Assembly: GCF_001053185.1 (NCBI RefSeq) | Contig: NZ_CSTD01000005.1 | Span: 1-64,000 of the forward strand | Reading direction: 5' to 3' | Origin: Mycobacterium bohemicum DSM 44277 | GTDB lineage: Bacteria; Actinomycetota; Actinomycetes; Mycobacteriales; Mycobacteriaceae | Length of the DNA stretch: 64,000 nt | Shown: in pieces, positions 10,245 through 21,417 of the stretch | Position numbering within the stretch: position 1 is the first letter of the stretch | Layout: each line of letters opens with the position of its first letter | The notes under the pieces: model-generated | Seen by the model: the letters and a program-made list of their open reading frames with translations, nothing else | Databases searched by the model: none | What the model was told of the DNA's origin: nothing | Position numbers and translations under genes: made by a program

Positions 10245-10870
10245 GCGAAGGACGAGCGGCCGAAGGCCAGGAACAGGTGACGGTCACCGACAAGCGGCGC
10301 ATCGATCCCGAGACGGGTGAAGTGCGGCAGCCCAGTTCCCCCGGCCCGACCCCAGGCGGGTCGGCGCCGGGGGCGTTCCCCGGCGAGAGCCCCGAGGAGG
10401 CCGGCAAGGCGGCCGAGTTGCTCGGCGATCTGCAACGGGTGCAGGCCGACTTCGCGAACTACCGCAAGCGCGCGCTGCGTGACCAGCAGGCCGCGGCGGA
10501 CCGGGCCAAGGCGGCCGTCGTGACCCAATTGCTGGGCGTGCTCGACGATCTCGAGCGCGCGCGCAAGCACGGCGACCTGGAATCGGGACCGCTGAGATCG
10601 GTGGCGGACAAGCTGGACAGCGCCCTGAGCGGGCTGGGGCTCACCGCCTTCGGTGCCGAAGGCGAGGACTTCGACCCGCTGCTGCACGAGGCCGTGCAGC
10701 ACGAGGGCGACGGCGCCGACGGTTCAAAGCCGGTGATCGGCACGGTCATGCGGCAGGGCTACCGGCTCGGTGAGCAGGTGCTGCGGCACGCCCTGGTCGC
10801 CGTGGTGGACACGGTCGCCGCCGACACCGGCGAGGAATCGGACGATAAAGCCGCCGGCTCCGGTGACTAG
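10241..10870 (+). CDS. grpE: GrpE nucleotide-exchange factor for DnaK
   Basis: 209 residues from a GTG that overlaps the dnaK stop (GTGAG), giving translational coupling. The N-terminal ~50 residues are disordered. A coiled-coil helix follows (EEAGKAAELLGDLQRVQADF) and the C-terminal b-domain carries the family signature GTVMRQGYRLGEQVLRHAL. GrpE releases ADP from DnaK to reset the chaperone cycle. It is the second gene of the dnaK operon. Confidence 0.96.
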
Positions 10871-10930
10871 ACCACACAATCAGGACAGCAAAAAGCACAA
10901 CGAAAGACAGAGGTGAGGGGGTGACGCGAC

Positions 10931-12103
10931 ATGGCCCAGCGTGAATGGGTCGAAAAGGATTTCTACAAGGAGCTGGGCGTCTCCTCCGATGCCAGCCCGG
11001 AGGAGATCAAGCGCGCCTACCGAAAGCTGGCGCGCGACCTGCATCCCGACGCCAACCCCGACAACCCGGCGGCCGGAGAACGGTTCAAGGCGGTCTCCGA
11101 GGCGCACAACGTGTTGTCGGACCCCGCCAAGCGCAAGGAGTACGACGAAACCCGCCGGCTGTTCGCGGGTGGCCGCTTCGGTGGCCGCCGGTTCGAGGAG
11201 GGCGGATTCGGCGGGTTCGGCGGTGACGGCGCCGAATTCAACCTGAACGACCTGTTCGACGCCGCCGGGCGAAGCGGGGGAGCCAACATCGGCGACCTCT
11301 TCGGCGGGCTCTTCGGCCGCGGCGCCGGCGCCCGCCCGAGCCGGCCGCGCCGCGGCAACGACCTGGAGACCGAGACGCAACTGGAGTTCGTCGAGGCCGC
11401 CAAGGGCGTGGCGATGCCGCTGCGGCTGACCAGCCCGGCGCCGTGCACCAACTGCCACGGCAGCGGCGCGCGGCCGGGCACCAGCCCGAAGGTGTGCCCG
11501 AGCTGCAACGGTTCGGGGGTGATCAACCGCAACCAGGGCGCGTTCGGTTTCTCCGAACCCTGCACCGACTGCCGCGGCAGCGGCTCGATCATCGAGCACC
11601 CCTGCGACGAGTGCAAGGGCACCGGCGTCACCACCCGGACGCGCACCATCAACGTGCGGATCCCCCCGGGCGTCGAGGACGGTCAGCGGATTCGGCTGCC
11701 CGGGCAGGGCGAGGCCGGATTGCGGGGGGCGCCCTCGGGCGACCTGTACGTGACCGTGCATGTGCGGCCGGACAAGGTGTTCGGCCGCGACGGTGACGAC
11801 CTGACCGTGACCGTGCCCGTCAGTTTCACCGAATTGGCCTTGGGCACAACGCTTTCGGTGCCCACACTGGACGGCAAGGTCGGCGTTAGGGTGCCCAAGG
11901 GCACCTCCGACGGCCGCATTCTGCGGGTGCGTGGGCGCGGCGTGCCCAAGCGCAGCGGCGGCAGCGGGGACCTGCTGGTCACCGTGAAGGTGGCCGTGCC
12001 GTCCAACGTGGAGGGTGCGGCCCAGGAGGCGCTGGAGGCGTACGCGGCCGCCGAGCGGGCCAGCGGTTTCGACCCACGGGCCGGATGGGCGGGTAATCGC
12101 TGA
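10931..12103 (+). CDS. dnaJ: DnaJ co-chaperone (Hsp40, type I)
   Basis: 390 residues. The J domain has the essential HPD in DLHPDANPD near residue 37. A Gly/Phe-rich linker follows (GGRFGGRRFEEGGFGGFGG). Four zinc-binding CxxCxG repeats are seen: CTNCHGSG, CPSCNGSG, CTDCRGSG and CDECKGTG. The C-terminal b-sandwich substrate domains follow. This is the operon-encoded DnaJ1 type. The stop overlaps the hspR ATG (TGATG), so DnaJ and HspR synthesis are coupled. Confidence 0.97.
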   Translation: MAQREWVEKDFYKELGVSSDASPEEIKRAYRKLARDLHPDANPDNPAAGERFKAVSEAHNVLSDPAKRKEYDETRRLFAGGRFGGRRFEEGGFGGFGGDGAEFNLNDLFDAAGRSGGANIGDLFGGLFGRGAGARPSRPRRGNDLETETQLEFVEAAKGVAMPLRLTSPAPCTNCHGSGARPGTSPKVCPSCNGSGVINRNQGAFGFSEPCTDCRGSGSIIEHPCDECKGTGVTTRTRTINVRIPPGVEDGQRIRLPGQGEAGLRGAPSGDLYVTVHVRPDKVFGRDGDDLTVTVPVSFTELALGTTLSVPTLDGKVGVRVPKGTSDGRILRVRGRGVPKRSGGSGDLLVTVKVAVPSNVEGAAQEALEAYAAAERASGFDPRAGWAGNR

Positions 12104-12501
12104 TGGCCGTCAACAGGGATCCCAAGAAGAAGGACGAGTCGCGAACCTTCCTGATCTCGGTGGCCGCCGAACTGGCCGGCATGCACGCGCAAACCCTGCG
12201 CACCTACGACCGCCTGGGCCTGGTCAGTCCGCGCCGCACTTCCGGTGGGGGACGGCGTTATTCGCAGAACGACGTCGATCTGCTCCGCGAGGTCCAGCGG
12301 CTGTCCCAGGACGAGGGCGTCAACCTGGCCGGCATCAAGCGCATCATCGAGCTGACCAACCAGGTCGAGGCGCTGCAGTCGCGGATCAAGGAGCTCACCG
12401 AGGAGCTGGCGCAGGTGCGGGCCGGCCAGCGCCGCGACCTGGCGGTGCTGCCCAAGAGCACCGCGGTGGTGGTGTGGCAGCCGCGCCGGTCGCGCGGCTG
12501 A
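12103..12501 (+). CDS. hspR: HspR, MerR-family heat-shock repressor
   Basis: 132 residues. A winged-helix DNA-binding domain of MerR type is seen at HAQTLRTYDRLGLVSPRR with GGRRYSQNDVDLL after it. A dimerisation coiled coil follows (ELTNQVEALQSRIKELTEEL). It closes the operon that it represses through the HAIR sites; clpB at 14.7 kb also has a HAIR site and is a likely second target. It ends immediately before the stop of the convergent aldose-epimerase gene, leaving no room for a separate terminator. Confidence 0.95.
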   Translation: MAVNRDPKKKDESRTFLISVAAELAGMHAQTLRTYDRLGLVSPRRTSGGGRRYSQNDVDLLREVQRLSQDEGVNLAGIKRIIELTNQVEALQSRIKELTEELAQVRAGQRRDLAVLPKSTAVVVWQPRRSRG

Positions 12502-13404
12502 TCACGCGCGGATCGAGAACTGCGTGACCGCCGGCTCGCCCGGTAACGCGCATCGGTAGCCGCCGCGGCGCAGGGCGTCGGTCGGCGCGGTCATCGGCTC
12601 GAAGCACACGACCTGCTTGTCCGGGCCCTTACCCGTCGGCGCGAAGATCTGCGTCGCCGGGTATCCACGTTCGAAGTGCACCTCGATGCGGCGTCCGCCG
12701 CCGGACACCGCGAACACCGCCCCGTCGTCGACCCCGTCGAAGGCGTCGTCGAAAGCCTTGTCGCCCAGCGCTTCCTGCCGTGCCGGCCGCGGCGTGGATG
12801 CCCCGGTCGGCAGCCCGCGATCGTCCAGGCCCAGATGCCGCAGCGGCGGCGTCTCGATGACCCAGTCGCCGCGCGGCAGCCCCGGCAGCTGCAGGTAGGG
12901 GTGAAACCCGAAGCACAGCGGCACCGCCCTGGCGCCGGTGGCGGTGACGGTGGTGCGAACGGTCAAGGTGCGCTGGGCGAGCCGGACCGCGACGTTCAGC
13001 ACATGCGGATACGGGAAGCTGGCCAGCAGCCGCGGCTCGGCGCCGAAGTCCAGCTCGGCGGTCAGTTCGTTGCCCGACCGCGCCGTCACCCGCCAGCCCG
13101 GGTAGGCGGCCAGCACGCCGTGGATGGGCAGCCCGTTGGGGTCGGCGCGCACGCCGTTCTCACCCGGCGTCAGCGTCACCGTCTCGCCCTGGGCGGTATA
13201 GGTGTTGGCGCTCAGGCGATTTGCCCACGGGTACAGGATGGGGATGCCCATCGTCTTGCCCGCCTCGAGGTAGGCGTCCAGGCCGCGGCGCTGCCCGAGC
13301 AGCTGCGCCCCGGCGTCGGTGAGCGAGGTGCCGATCATGCCCGCGGAGGGCACGAACTGCGCGGCCACCTCCGACGCCGGGTCGGTCAGTGTGACGACGT
13401 CCAT
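12502..13404 (-). CDS. Aldose 1-epimerase (mutarotase) family protein
   Basis: 300 residues. The galactose-mutarotase fold is indicated by PILYPWANRLSANTY (substrate Arg and Asn region), GLPIHGVLAAYPGW (catalytic His region) and CFGFHPYLQLPG (second catalytic His). QVVCFEPMTAPTDAL near the C-terminus carries the conserved catalytic Glu. The family interconverts a and b anomers of aldoses or hexose phosphates. The precise sugar is unknown. Its start lies a few bases from the stop of the globin-reductase gene on the same strand, so the two may form an operon. Confidence 0.85.
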   Translation of the reverse strand: MDVVTLTDPASEVAAQFVPSAGMIGTSLTDAGAQLLGQRRGLDAYLEAGKTMGIPILYPWANRLSANTYTAQGETVTLTPGENGVRADPNGLPIHGVLAAYPGWRVTARSGNELTAELDFGAEPRLLASFPYPHVLNVAVRLAQRTLTVRTTVTATGARAVPLCFGFHPYLQLPGLPRGDWVIETPPLRHLGLDDRGLPTGASTPRPARQEALGDKAFDDAFDGVDDGAVFAVSGGGRRIEVHFERGYPATQIFAPTGKGPDKQVVCFEPMTAPTDALRRGGYRCALPGEPAVTQFSIRA

Positions 13405-13407
13405 TGG

Positions 13408-14562
13408 CTACCTCCACAGGGGGTCGTGCTGAATGTGTTCGGGCGGAGCGCCTTTCGCGATCAGCGCGGCCTTGGTGGCGCGGACCATCGCCGGGCCGCC
13501 GCAGATCAGGATCTGCCGGTCGCCCCAGCCGCCGTACTTGGTCACCACGTCGAGCAGCCGGCCGGTCTGGTGCACGTGCAGGCCGCGCGGCGGGGTCACG
13601 TCGGGGTAGTCGGCGGCCCACGGGGGGTCCCGTCTGTACTCCGAGACCGGCGAGACCGACAGCCACGGATTGTGCGACGCCACCTGCCAGAGGGTCGGCA
13701 GATCGTAGAGTTCGCAGCGGTAGCGGGCGCCGAAGAACAGGTGCACGCGCGGGTTTTCGGCGTAGCGAGCCAGGTCCAGGATCAGGGCCCGCAGCGGTGC
13801 CAGGCCGGTGCTGCCGGCGACCATCAGCACGTCGCCGCCCCCGCGGTCGACCCGCAGGCCGCCGTGCGGGCTGGACAGCCGCCACCGGTCACCGGGGCGG
13901 GTCTCGTTGACGACGGCGGTGCTGACCAGGCCGCCGGGCACCTGCCGGACGTGAAACTCGATCCCGCCGTCGGGGTCGGCCGGAATCGCCGGGCTGAGGT
14001 AGCGCCAGCGGCGCGGGCATTGCGGCACATGGGCGTTGACGTACTGGCCGGGGTAGTACTGCATCGGCCGGTCCAGGCGCAGCCGCACCACGGCGAGGTC
14101 ACGCGAGACGCGGTTGTGTTCGATCACCGTGCCGTCCCACCAGGCCGGTCCCTCCTCGGCCTCGGCGGCCCCGCTCATCACCCCGGTGATCAGGTTCAGC
14201 GACTGCGCGGCCGCCGCGTCGACGGCGTCGGTCCACGCCTCGCCCAGGTGCGTGCGCAGGCTTGCCGACAACGCGCGGCGCAGCGTGCCGTAATGCCTGG
14301 GCAGCACACCGTATTTGCGGTGATCGCGGCCCAGCTGCGCCAGGAACGCCACCGGCTCGGCCGCGCGCTGCTCGACCAGCTCGCCGTAGACCCAGAACAT
14401 GGCCTGGGCGAAAGCGGCCCGCTGGGCGTCAAGTTCGGGCGGGAACAGGTCGCGCACCGAGACGTCCAGGGCGAACCAGTGGGTGTAGAAGCGGTGCACG
14501 AGCTCGGGGCCCGCGAACGCGTCGCGCAAAATCCGCAACGCATCCCGGTCCTCGAGGCTCAC
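13408..14562 (-). CDS. Globin-domain ferredoxin/FAD-NAD reductase (flavohaemoprotein-like, Rv0385-type)
   Basis: 384 residues from the GTG at 14562 (VSLEDRDALRILRDAF). The N-terminal ~140 residues are globin-like (ELVHRFYTHWFALDVSVRDLF). The FAD domain has RPMQYYPGQYVNAHVP and the NAD domain has GSTGLAPLRALILDL and ICGGPAMVRAT. The architecture matches flavohaemoglobins, which oxidise NO, but mycobacterial members of this type have an unusual haem pocket and their reaction is less clear. It is placed between two stress chaperone loci and is divergent from clpB, so a stress-linked role is plausible but inferred. Confidence 0.85.
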   Translation of the reverse strand: MSLEDRDALRILRDAFAGPELVHRFYTHWFALDVSVRDLFPPELDAQRAAFAQAMFWVYGELVEQRAAEPVAFLAQLGRDHRKYGVLPRHYGTLRRALSASLRTHLGEAWTDAVDAAAAQSLNLITGVMSGAAEAEEGPAWWDGTVIEHNRVSRDLAVVRLRLDRPMQYYPGQYVNAHVPQCPRRWRYLSPAIPADPDGGIEFHVRQVPGGLVSTAVVNETRPGDRWRLSSPHGGLRVDRGGGDVLMVAGSTGLAPLRALILDLARYAENPRVHLFFGARYRCELYDLPTLWQVASHNPWLSVSPVSEYRRDPPWAADYPDVTPPRGLHVHQTGRLLDVVTKYGGWGDRQILICGGPAMVRATKAALIAKGAPPEHIQHDPLWR

Positions 14563-14687
14563 GGAGCCCGATTCTAGGCGCGCCGCGCGCCGGCAACGCC
14601 GGTCAGCGCAGCGCCGGCGGCGGCCCGGACGCCCGTTTTCGCGCTCTATGGCGCCCTCCTGGAGCCCGGATCGCACAAAGGACTAAA

Positions 14688-14720
14688 ATTGAGCGGAACA
14701 CACTCAACCTTGACGGCGTT
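14688..14720 (+). promoter_or_regulatory. clpB HAIR element overlapping a SigH-type promoter
   Basis: ATTGAGC-N7-ACTCAAC at 14688-14708 matches the HspR operator HAIR. GGAACA at 14695-14700, inside its spacer, pairs with CGTTGA at 14717-14722 at SigH-like spacing. Operator and -35 therefore overlap, so HspR binding would directly block SigH-driven transcription of clpB. Confidence 0.7.
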
Positions 14721-14765
14721 GAACTACCCGAGAACGATTTCCCCCATACCCCGAACGGAGCTGTC

Positions 14766-17308
<2,543 letters not shown>

Positions 17309-17312
<4 letters not shown>

Positions 17313-17346
17313 CGGCGATCGCGACCGGAGGCCCGATCGCCACTAG
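17309..17346 (+). terminator. Hairpin after clpB
   Basis: GGCGATCG (17314-17321) and CGATCGCC (17334-17341) form a perfect 8-bp stem with a 12-nt loop, extended by CTAG on both sides. There is no U-tract, as is usual for mycobacterial hairpin terminators. The stem begins in the last clpB codons. Confidence 0.5.
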
Positions 17347-17411
17347 CTGTGATGCGGTTGTGACCCGCCGGGCTTCTGTGTTCAGGCCCGACAGCAGATA
17401 CCCTGTCTTGG

Positions 17412-18263
17412 ATGGTCCCCCTTTGGTTCACGCTGTCCGCACTGTGCTTTGTCGGTGCGGCGGTGCTGCTGTACGTCGACATCGATCGACGCCGCGGTCG
17501 CAGCCGGCGCCGTAAGTCGTGGGCGCGTTCCCACGGCTTCGACTACGAGCGTGAATCAACCGAGATCCTCCAGCGCTGGAAGCGCGGGGTGATGTCGACG
17601 GTTGGCGACGTCTCGGCGCACAACGTCGTGCTGGGGCAGATCCGCGGCGAGGCGGTGTACATCTTCGACCTCGAGGAGGTCGCCACGGTGATCGCCCTGC
17701 ACCGCAAGGTCGGCACCAACGTCGTGATGGACCTGCGGCTCAAGGGCCTCAAAGAGCCTCGGGAGAACGACATCTGGCTGCTGGGCGCTATCGGCCCGCG
17801 CATGGTGTACTCGACCAACCTGGATGCGGCCCGGCGCGCCTGCGACCGCCGCATGGTCACCTTCGCCCACACCGCCCCCGACTCGGCCGAGATCATGTGG
17901 AACGAGCAGAACTGGACCCTGGTCGCCATGCCGGTGACCAGCACCCGCACCCAGTGGGACGAGGGCCTGCGCACGGTGCGCCAGTTCAACGACCTGCTCC
18001 GGGTGCTGCCGCCGATCCCCGAGGAGACGGCGGACGCGGGGGAACCGGCGCAGGTCCGCACCGCGGCTCCCGGCCGTCCCCTGGCGCCGGCCGGCCGCGC
18101 GGAGCTGCCGCCCGCCGCGCCCAGGAGCCGGTGCGCCGCGAGCAGCCCCGCGCCGAGGGTGATCGGCGCCCGCCGCCCGCGCCCCGCAACGGGCGTCAGG
18201 CCAGCAACTACCAGCTCTGAGCGCCCGGGGTGGGCCCGGCAACGGCCGGTGACCCGTCACTAG
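17412..18263 (+). CDS. Conserved membrane-anchored protein, Rv0383c homologue; C-terminus probably frameshifted
   Basis: The N-terminus MVPLWFTLSALCFVGAAVLLYVDID is a signal-anchor helix. A conserved hydrophilic domain follows (WARSHGFDYERESTEILQRW through VRQFNDLLRVLPPIPEE). After about residue 215 the open frame becomes an atypical Arg/Pro/Ala run ending RQRPVTRH. The +2-relative frame over 18100-18220 instead reads QEPVRREQPRAEGDRRPPP and ends RQASNYQL with a stop at 18220, which looks like the authentic tail. A one-base indel between about 18030 and 18120 is therefore likely. Function unknown. It lies downstream of clpB on the same strand. Confidence 0.75.
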   Translation: MVPLWFTLSALCFVGAAVLLYVDIDRRRGRSRRRKSWARSHGFDYERESTEILQRWKRGVMSTVGDVSAHNVVLGQIRGEAVYIFDLEEVATVIALHRKVGTNVVMDLRLKGLKEPRENDIWLLGAIGPRMVYSTNLDAARRACDRRMVTFAHTAPDSAEIMWNEQNWTLVAMPVTSTRTQWDEGLRTVRQFNDLLRVLPPIPEETADAGEPAQVRTAAPGRPLAPAGRAELPPAAPRSRCAASSPAPRVIGARRPRPATGVRPATTSSERPGWARQRPVTRH

Positions 18264-18264
18264 G

Positions 18265-19047
18265 ATGTCGCTCATGCCCCGCCCCGTAGCCCTGGTGACC
18301 GGGCCGACGTCCGGAATCGGCGCGGGCTACGCGCGACGGTACGCGCGCGACGGCTACGACCTGGTGCTGGTCGCACGCGACGTCGACCGGCTGATGAGCC
18401 TGGCGAGCGAATTGGAGGGCCAGGCCGGCGAAGTCGAGATCCTGCCCGCCGACCTGGCCGACGCCGCCGGCCGGGAAAAGGTCTGCGATCGCCTGGCCCG
18501 GGGAGTGCGCGTCCTGGTGAACAACGCCGGCTTCGGCACCTCCGGCGACTTCTGGGCGACCGACCCCGCCCTGCTGCAGTCGCAACTCGACGTCAACGTC
18601 ACCGCGGTCATGCACCTCACCCGAGCCGCCCTGCCGGCCATGCTCGACGCGGGCGCGGGCACCGTCGTCAACATCGCCAGCGTCGCCGGGCTCGTGCCGG
18701 GACGCGGATCGACCTACTCGGCGTCCAAGGCGTGGGTGATCTCGTTCAGCGAGGGCCTTTCCGTCGGCCTGCAGGGGACCGGCGTGGGAGTGCACGCCGT
18801 GTGCCCGGGCTACGTGCACACGGAATTTCACAGCCGGGCCGGCATCGACATGGCCAAGTCGCCGTCGTTCATGTGGCTCGAGGTGGACGACGTGGTGAGC
18901 CAGAGCCTGGCCGACATCGCCCGCGGCAAGGTGATCAGCATCCCGGGCCTGCAGTACAAGGCGATCATCGCCGCCGAGCGGTTGATCCCGCGGACGCTGA
19001 TGCGGGCCGTCACCAAGCGAATCGGCGGTGGCCGTGGCCGGACCTGA
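18265..19047 (+). CDS. Short-chain dehydrogenase/reductase
   Basis: 260 residues. The Rossmann cofactor motif is TGPTSGIGAGYARRYA (TGxxxGIG). NNAGFGT follows, and the catalytic Ser-Tyr-Lys set is SVAGLVPGRGSTYSASK. LVARDVDRL after strand 2 has Arg next to Ala, consistent with NADP preference (inference). The C-terminal IPGLQYKAIIAAERLIPRTL is typical of membrane-associated mycobacterial SDRs. The substrate is unknown. It overlaps pyrE by 20 nt. An alternative start lies three codons downstream (MPRPVALVTG). Confidence 0.85.
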   Translation: MSLMPRPVALVTGPTSGIGAGYARRYARDGYDLVLVARDVDRLMSLASELEGQAGEVEILPADLADAAGREKVCDRLARGVRVLVNNAGFGTSGDFWATDPALLQSQLDVNVTAVMHLTRAALPAMLDAGAGTVVNIASVAGLVPGRGSTYSASKAWVISFSEGLSVGLQGTGVGVHAVCPGYVHTEFHSRAGIDMAKSPSFMWLEVDDVVSQSLADIARGKVISIPGLQYKAIIAAERLIPRTLMRAVTKRIGGGRGRT

Positions 19048-19576
19048 TCCGCGCGAGGAGCTGGCCGACCTGGTGCGGCGGCTGTCCGTCGTGCACGGCC
19101 GCGTGACGCTGTCGTCGGGCAAGGAGGCCGACTACTACGTCGACCTGCGCCGCGCCACCCTGCACCACCGGGCGTCGGCGCTGATCGGCAGGCTGATGCG
19201 CGAACTGACCGCCGACTGGGATTACGCGGTGGTGGGCGGTCTGACCCTGGGGGCCGACCCGGTGGCCACCGCCGTCATGCACGCGCCCGGGCGGCCCATC
19301 GACGCGTTCGTCGTGCGCAAGTCGGCGAAAACCCATGGGCTGCAACGCCTTATCGAGGGGTCCGACGTCGCCGGCAAGCGGGTGCTGGTCGTCGAGGACA
19401 CCAGCACGACCGGCAACTCGGCGCTGACCGCGGTGCGCGCCGTCCGTGATGCGGGCGGCGAGGTGGTGGGCGTGGCGACCGTGGTGGACCGGGCCACCGG
19501 CGCGGCCGAGGCGATCGAAGCGGAGGGACTGCCCTACCGCAGCGTGCTGGGCCTGGCCGAGCTGGGGCTCGGCTAG
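19028..19576 (+). CDS. pyrE: Orotate phosphoribosyltransferase
   Basis: 182 residues from the GTG at 19028. The PRPP-binding motif VLVVEDTSTTGNSALTAV and the substrate-side GKEADYYVDLRRATLH are diagnostic. It forms OMP from orotate and PRPP in pyrimidine synthesis. It overlaps the SDR gene upstream and is followed by a large palindrome, which probably ends the transcript. The lipoprotein and methyltransferase genes after it are in the order found around Rv0380c-Rv0382c. Confidence 0.94.
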   Translation: MAVAGPDPREELADLVRRLSVVHGRVTLSSGKEADYYVDLRRATLHHRASALIGRLMRELTADWDYAVVGGLTLGADPVATAVMHAPGRPIDAFVVRKSAKTHGLQRLIEGSDVAGKRVLVVEDTSTTGNSALTAVRAVRDAGGEVVGVATVVDRATGAAEAIEAEGLPYRSVLGLAELGLG

Positions 19577-19620
19577 GCCCCTGTGATCACCGCATGCACC
19601 GGCTGTCCCAGACGCCACAG

Positions 19621-19744
19621 GAGTCTCTCGTCCGGGCGACCGGCTTTGTGCCCGCCTCATAGCGACAACGCGCTCGCATCACCCTGCCGCCCAGGGATTG
19701 TCGCTATGAGGCGGGCACATCGTCACACCCCCGGGAGAGAGACT
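19621..19744. repeat. Large two-level intergenic palindrome after pyrE
   Basis: A perfect 21-bp inverted repeat (19648-19668 and 19698-19718; left arm begins GTGCCCGCCTCATAG) encloses a 29-nt loop. An outer pair (GAGTCTCTCGTCCGGG at 19621-19636 against CCCGGGAGAGAGACTC at 19729-19744, imperfect) extends the fold to about 124 bp. It fills the gap between pyrE and the lipoprotein gene. It could be a bidirectional terminator, a mobile palindromic repeat or an RNA. No open reading frame lies inside. Confidence 0.85.
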
Positions 19745-19763
19745 CGTGTGGCGAATGTGAACG

Positions 19764-20687
19764 ATGGTTGATCTGATGCCGCGCAGGCGCAGGCGCAGGC
19801 TGCTGGCGTCGGTCGTGATCGTCGCCTGCCTCGCCGCCTGCTCGGGCGGCGACCGCGCGGCCGCCCCCTACGGCGCCCGGGGCGCGCGGCTCGGGGAGTC
19901 GCTGGCGCTGCTGGGCTGGAACATCTCGGTGTCCAACCTGCGCTGGGGCGGCGACTACGTGCTGGTGGACGTCGACGCCAGCGTCGCGTCGGCCAAGGAC
20001 CCGCACGCGGCGCCCGAGGACGTCCGGTTCGGGCTCTACGGCGCCCTGTCGCATCCGATGGAGTCCACCGGGCTGGGCAGCTGCGACGCCGCCGCGGCCA
20101 CCGTGCACGACATCCCGGCACCGCTGTCGGCGCCCGCCGGCCGGCTCACGGGCACGGTTTGCCTTGGGCCGCTGACGGATCGGAGCCAGGTCCGCGGCGT
20201 GTACGTGTACTCGCCCCGCGACCGCATCCCGAACACCTCGTCGGCCTATCCCGCCGCATTCCCGGTGGGACTGATGCCGACCAACGCCAACGACAGCGGC
20301 CTGACGGTCCAGACCGTCAGCCTGTCGGCGTGGCGGGCCGACGGCGTTCCGGTGACCAAGGCGCAGCTCGGCGATCCCGGGGCCTTCACCGGCAACGGTT
20401 ACATGCTGCTGGGTCTGGAAGCCGACGCCGTCGCGGCCCGCTATCGCGACGACTCCGCGCGGCGCGGCGGCCCGATGATGCTGCTCGCCTCGCCCACCGT
20501 GCCCGGGGCGGGACTGAACCGCGCGTGTGCGGCGTACGGGTCGTCGGTGCTGATCCTGCCCGACGCGTCGCAGGACGCGGTGCACGTCAACGCGTCGCTG
20601 TGCACGCAGGGCGAGATCAACCAGGCGTTGCTGTACGCCACCGTCGCGATCGACGGCACGCACGCCGGTGTGTGGACGCAGCGATGA
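19764..20687 (+). CDS. Putative lipoprotein, Rv0381c homologue
   Basis: 307 residues. Arg-rich n-region MPRRRRRRLL, hydrophobic core ASVVIVACL and lipobox LAAC give a clear lipoprotein signal with Cys near residue 26. The ATG at 19776 is as likely a start as the one at 19764. The mature protein is rich in b-type segments and has paired Cys. No domain with known function is recognised. Its stop overlaps the ATG of the RNA methyltransferase gene. Confidence 0.75.
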   Translation: MVDLMPRRRRRRLLASVVIVACLAACSGGDRAAAPYGARGARLGESLALLGWNISVSNLRWGGDYVLVDVDASVASAKDPHAAPEDVRFGLYGALSHPMESTGLGSCDAAAATVHDIPAPLSAPAGRLTGTVCLGPLTDRSQVRGVYVYSPRDRIPNTSSAYPAAFPVGLMPTNANDSGLTVQTVSLSAWRADGVPVTKAQLGDPGAFTGNGYMLLGLEADAVAARYRDDSARRGGPMMLLASPTVPGAGLNRACAAYGSSVLILPDASQDAVHVNASLCTQGEINQALLYATVAIDGTHAGVWTQR

Positions 20688-21328
20688 CCGAGCCCGGACC
20701 CACCGAGTGGGGGGAGCCGGCCGGCGGCGTCGGGCCGTGGGTGGGGGAACCGCCCGACGACCCGCGCTATGACCCAGTCCTGTTGGAGCAGGGCGACTCT
20801 CGCAACGTCGTCGACGCCTACCGGTACTGGACCCGGGACGCGATCATCGCCGACATCGACACCCGCCGGCATCCGCTGCACGTGGCGATCGAGAACTTCG
20901 GCTACGACGCGAACATCGGATCGGTCGTGCGCACCGCCAACGCGTTCGCCGTGCACACCGTGCACATCGTGGGCCGACGGCGCTGGAATCGCCGCGGCGC
21001 CATGGTGACCGACCGATACCAGCGGCTGTGCCACCACGACGACAGCGCCCAGCTGCTGGACTTCGCCGCGCGCGCCGGCCTGACGGTCGTCGCCGTGGAC
21101 AACGTCCCGGGCGCCGCCCGGCTGGAGCAGGCCGCGCTTCCGCGGGAATGCCTGCTGGTGTTCGGCCAGGAGGGTCCCGGCATCACCGGCGACACCAGGG
21201 CGGGCGCCGCGATGACGGTGTCGATCGCCCAGTTCGGCTCGACGCGCAGCATCAACGCCGGGGTCGCCGCGGGGATCGCGATGCACGCGTGGATCCGGCA
21301 GCACGCCGACCTGTCGCGCGCCTGGTAA
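20684..21328 (+). CDS. SpoU/TrmH-family tRNA/rRNA 2'-O-methyltransferase, Rv0380c homologue
   Basis: 214 residues. The three SpoU motifs are present: ENFGYDANIGSVVRTANAF (motif 1, catalytic Arg), LLVFGQEGPGITGD (motif 2) and SINAGVAAGIAMHAW (motif 3). SAM binds in the trefoil knot of this family. The N-terminal ~70 residues are a hydrophilic extension. The exact nucleotide target is unknown. Coupled by a 4-nt overlap to the lipoprotein gene. Confidence 0.88.
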   Translation: MTEPGPTEWGEPAGGVGPWVGEPPDDPRYDPVLLEQGDSRNVVDAYRYWTRDAIIADIDTRRHPLHVAIENFGYDANIGSVVRTANAFAVHTVHIVGRRRWNRRGAMVTDRYQRLCHHDDSAQLLDFAARAGLTVVAVDNVPGAARLEQAALPRECLLVFGQEGPGITGDTRAGAAMTVSIAQFGSTRSINAGVAAGIAMHAWIRQHADLSRAW

Positions 21329-21417
21329 CCGGTCCGATAGCGCACCGGCGGCCGCCTTGAGGGCGTTATTATGCCCGAGTCCAATAACGCACTGACCTGT
21401 CAACCGGGCGGAGGCCG

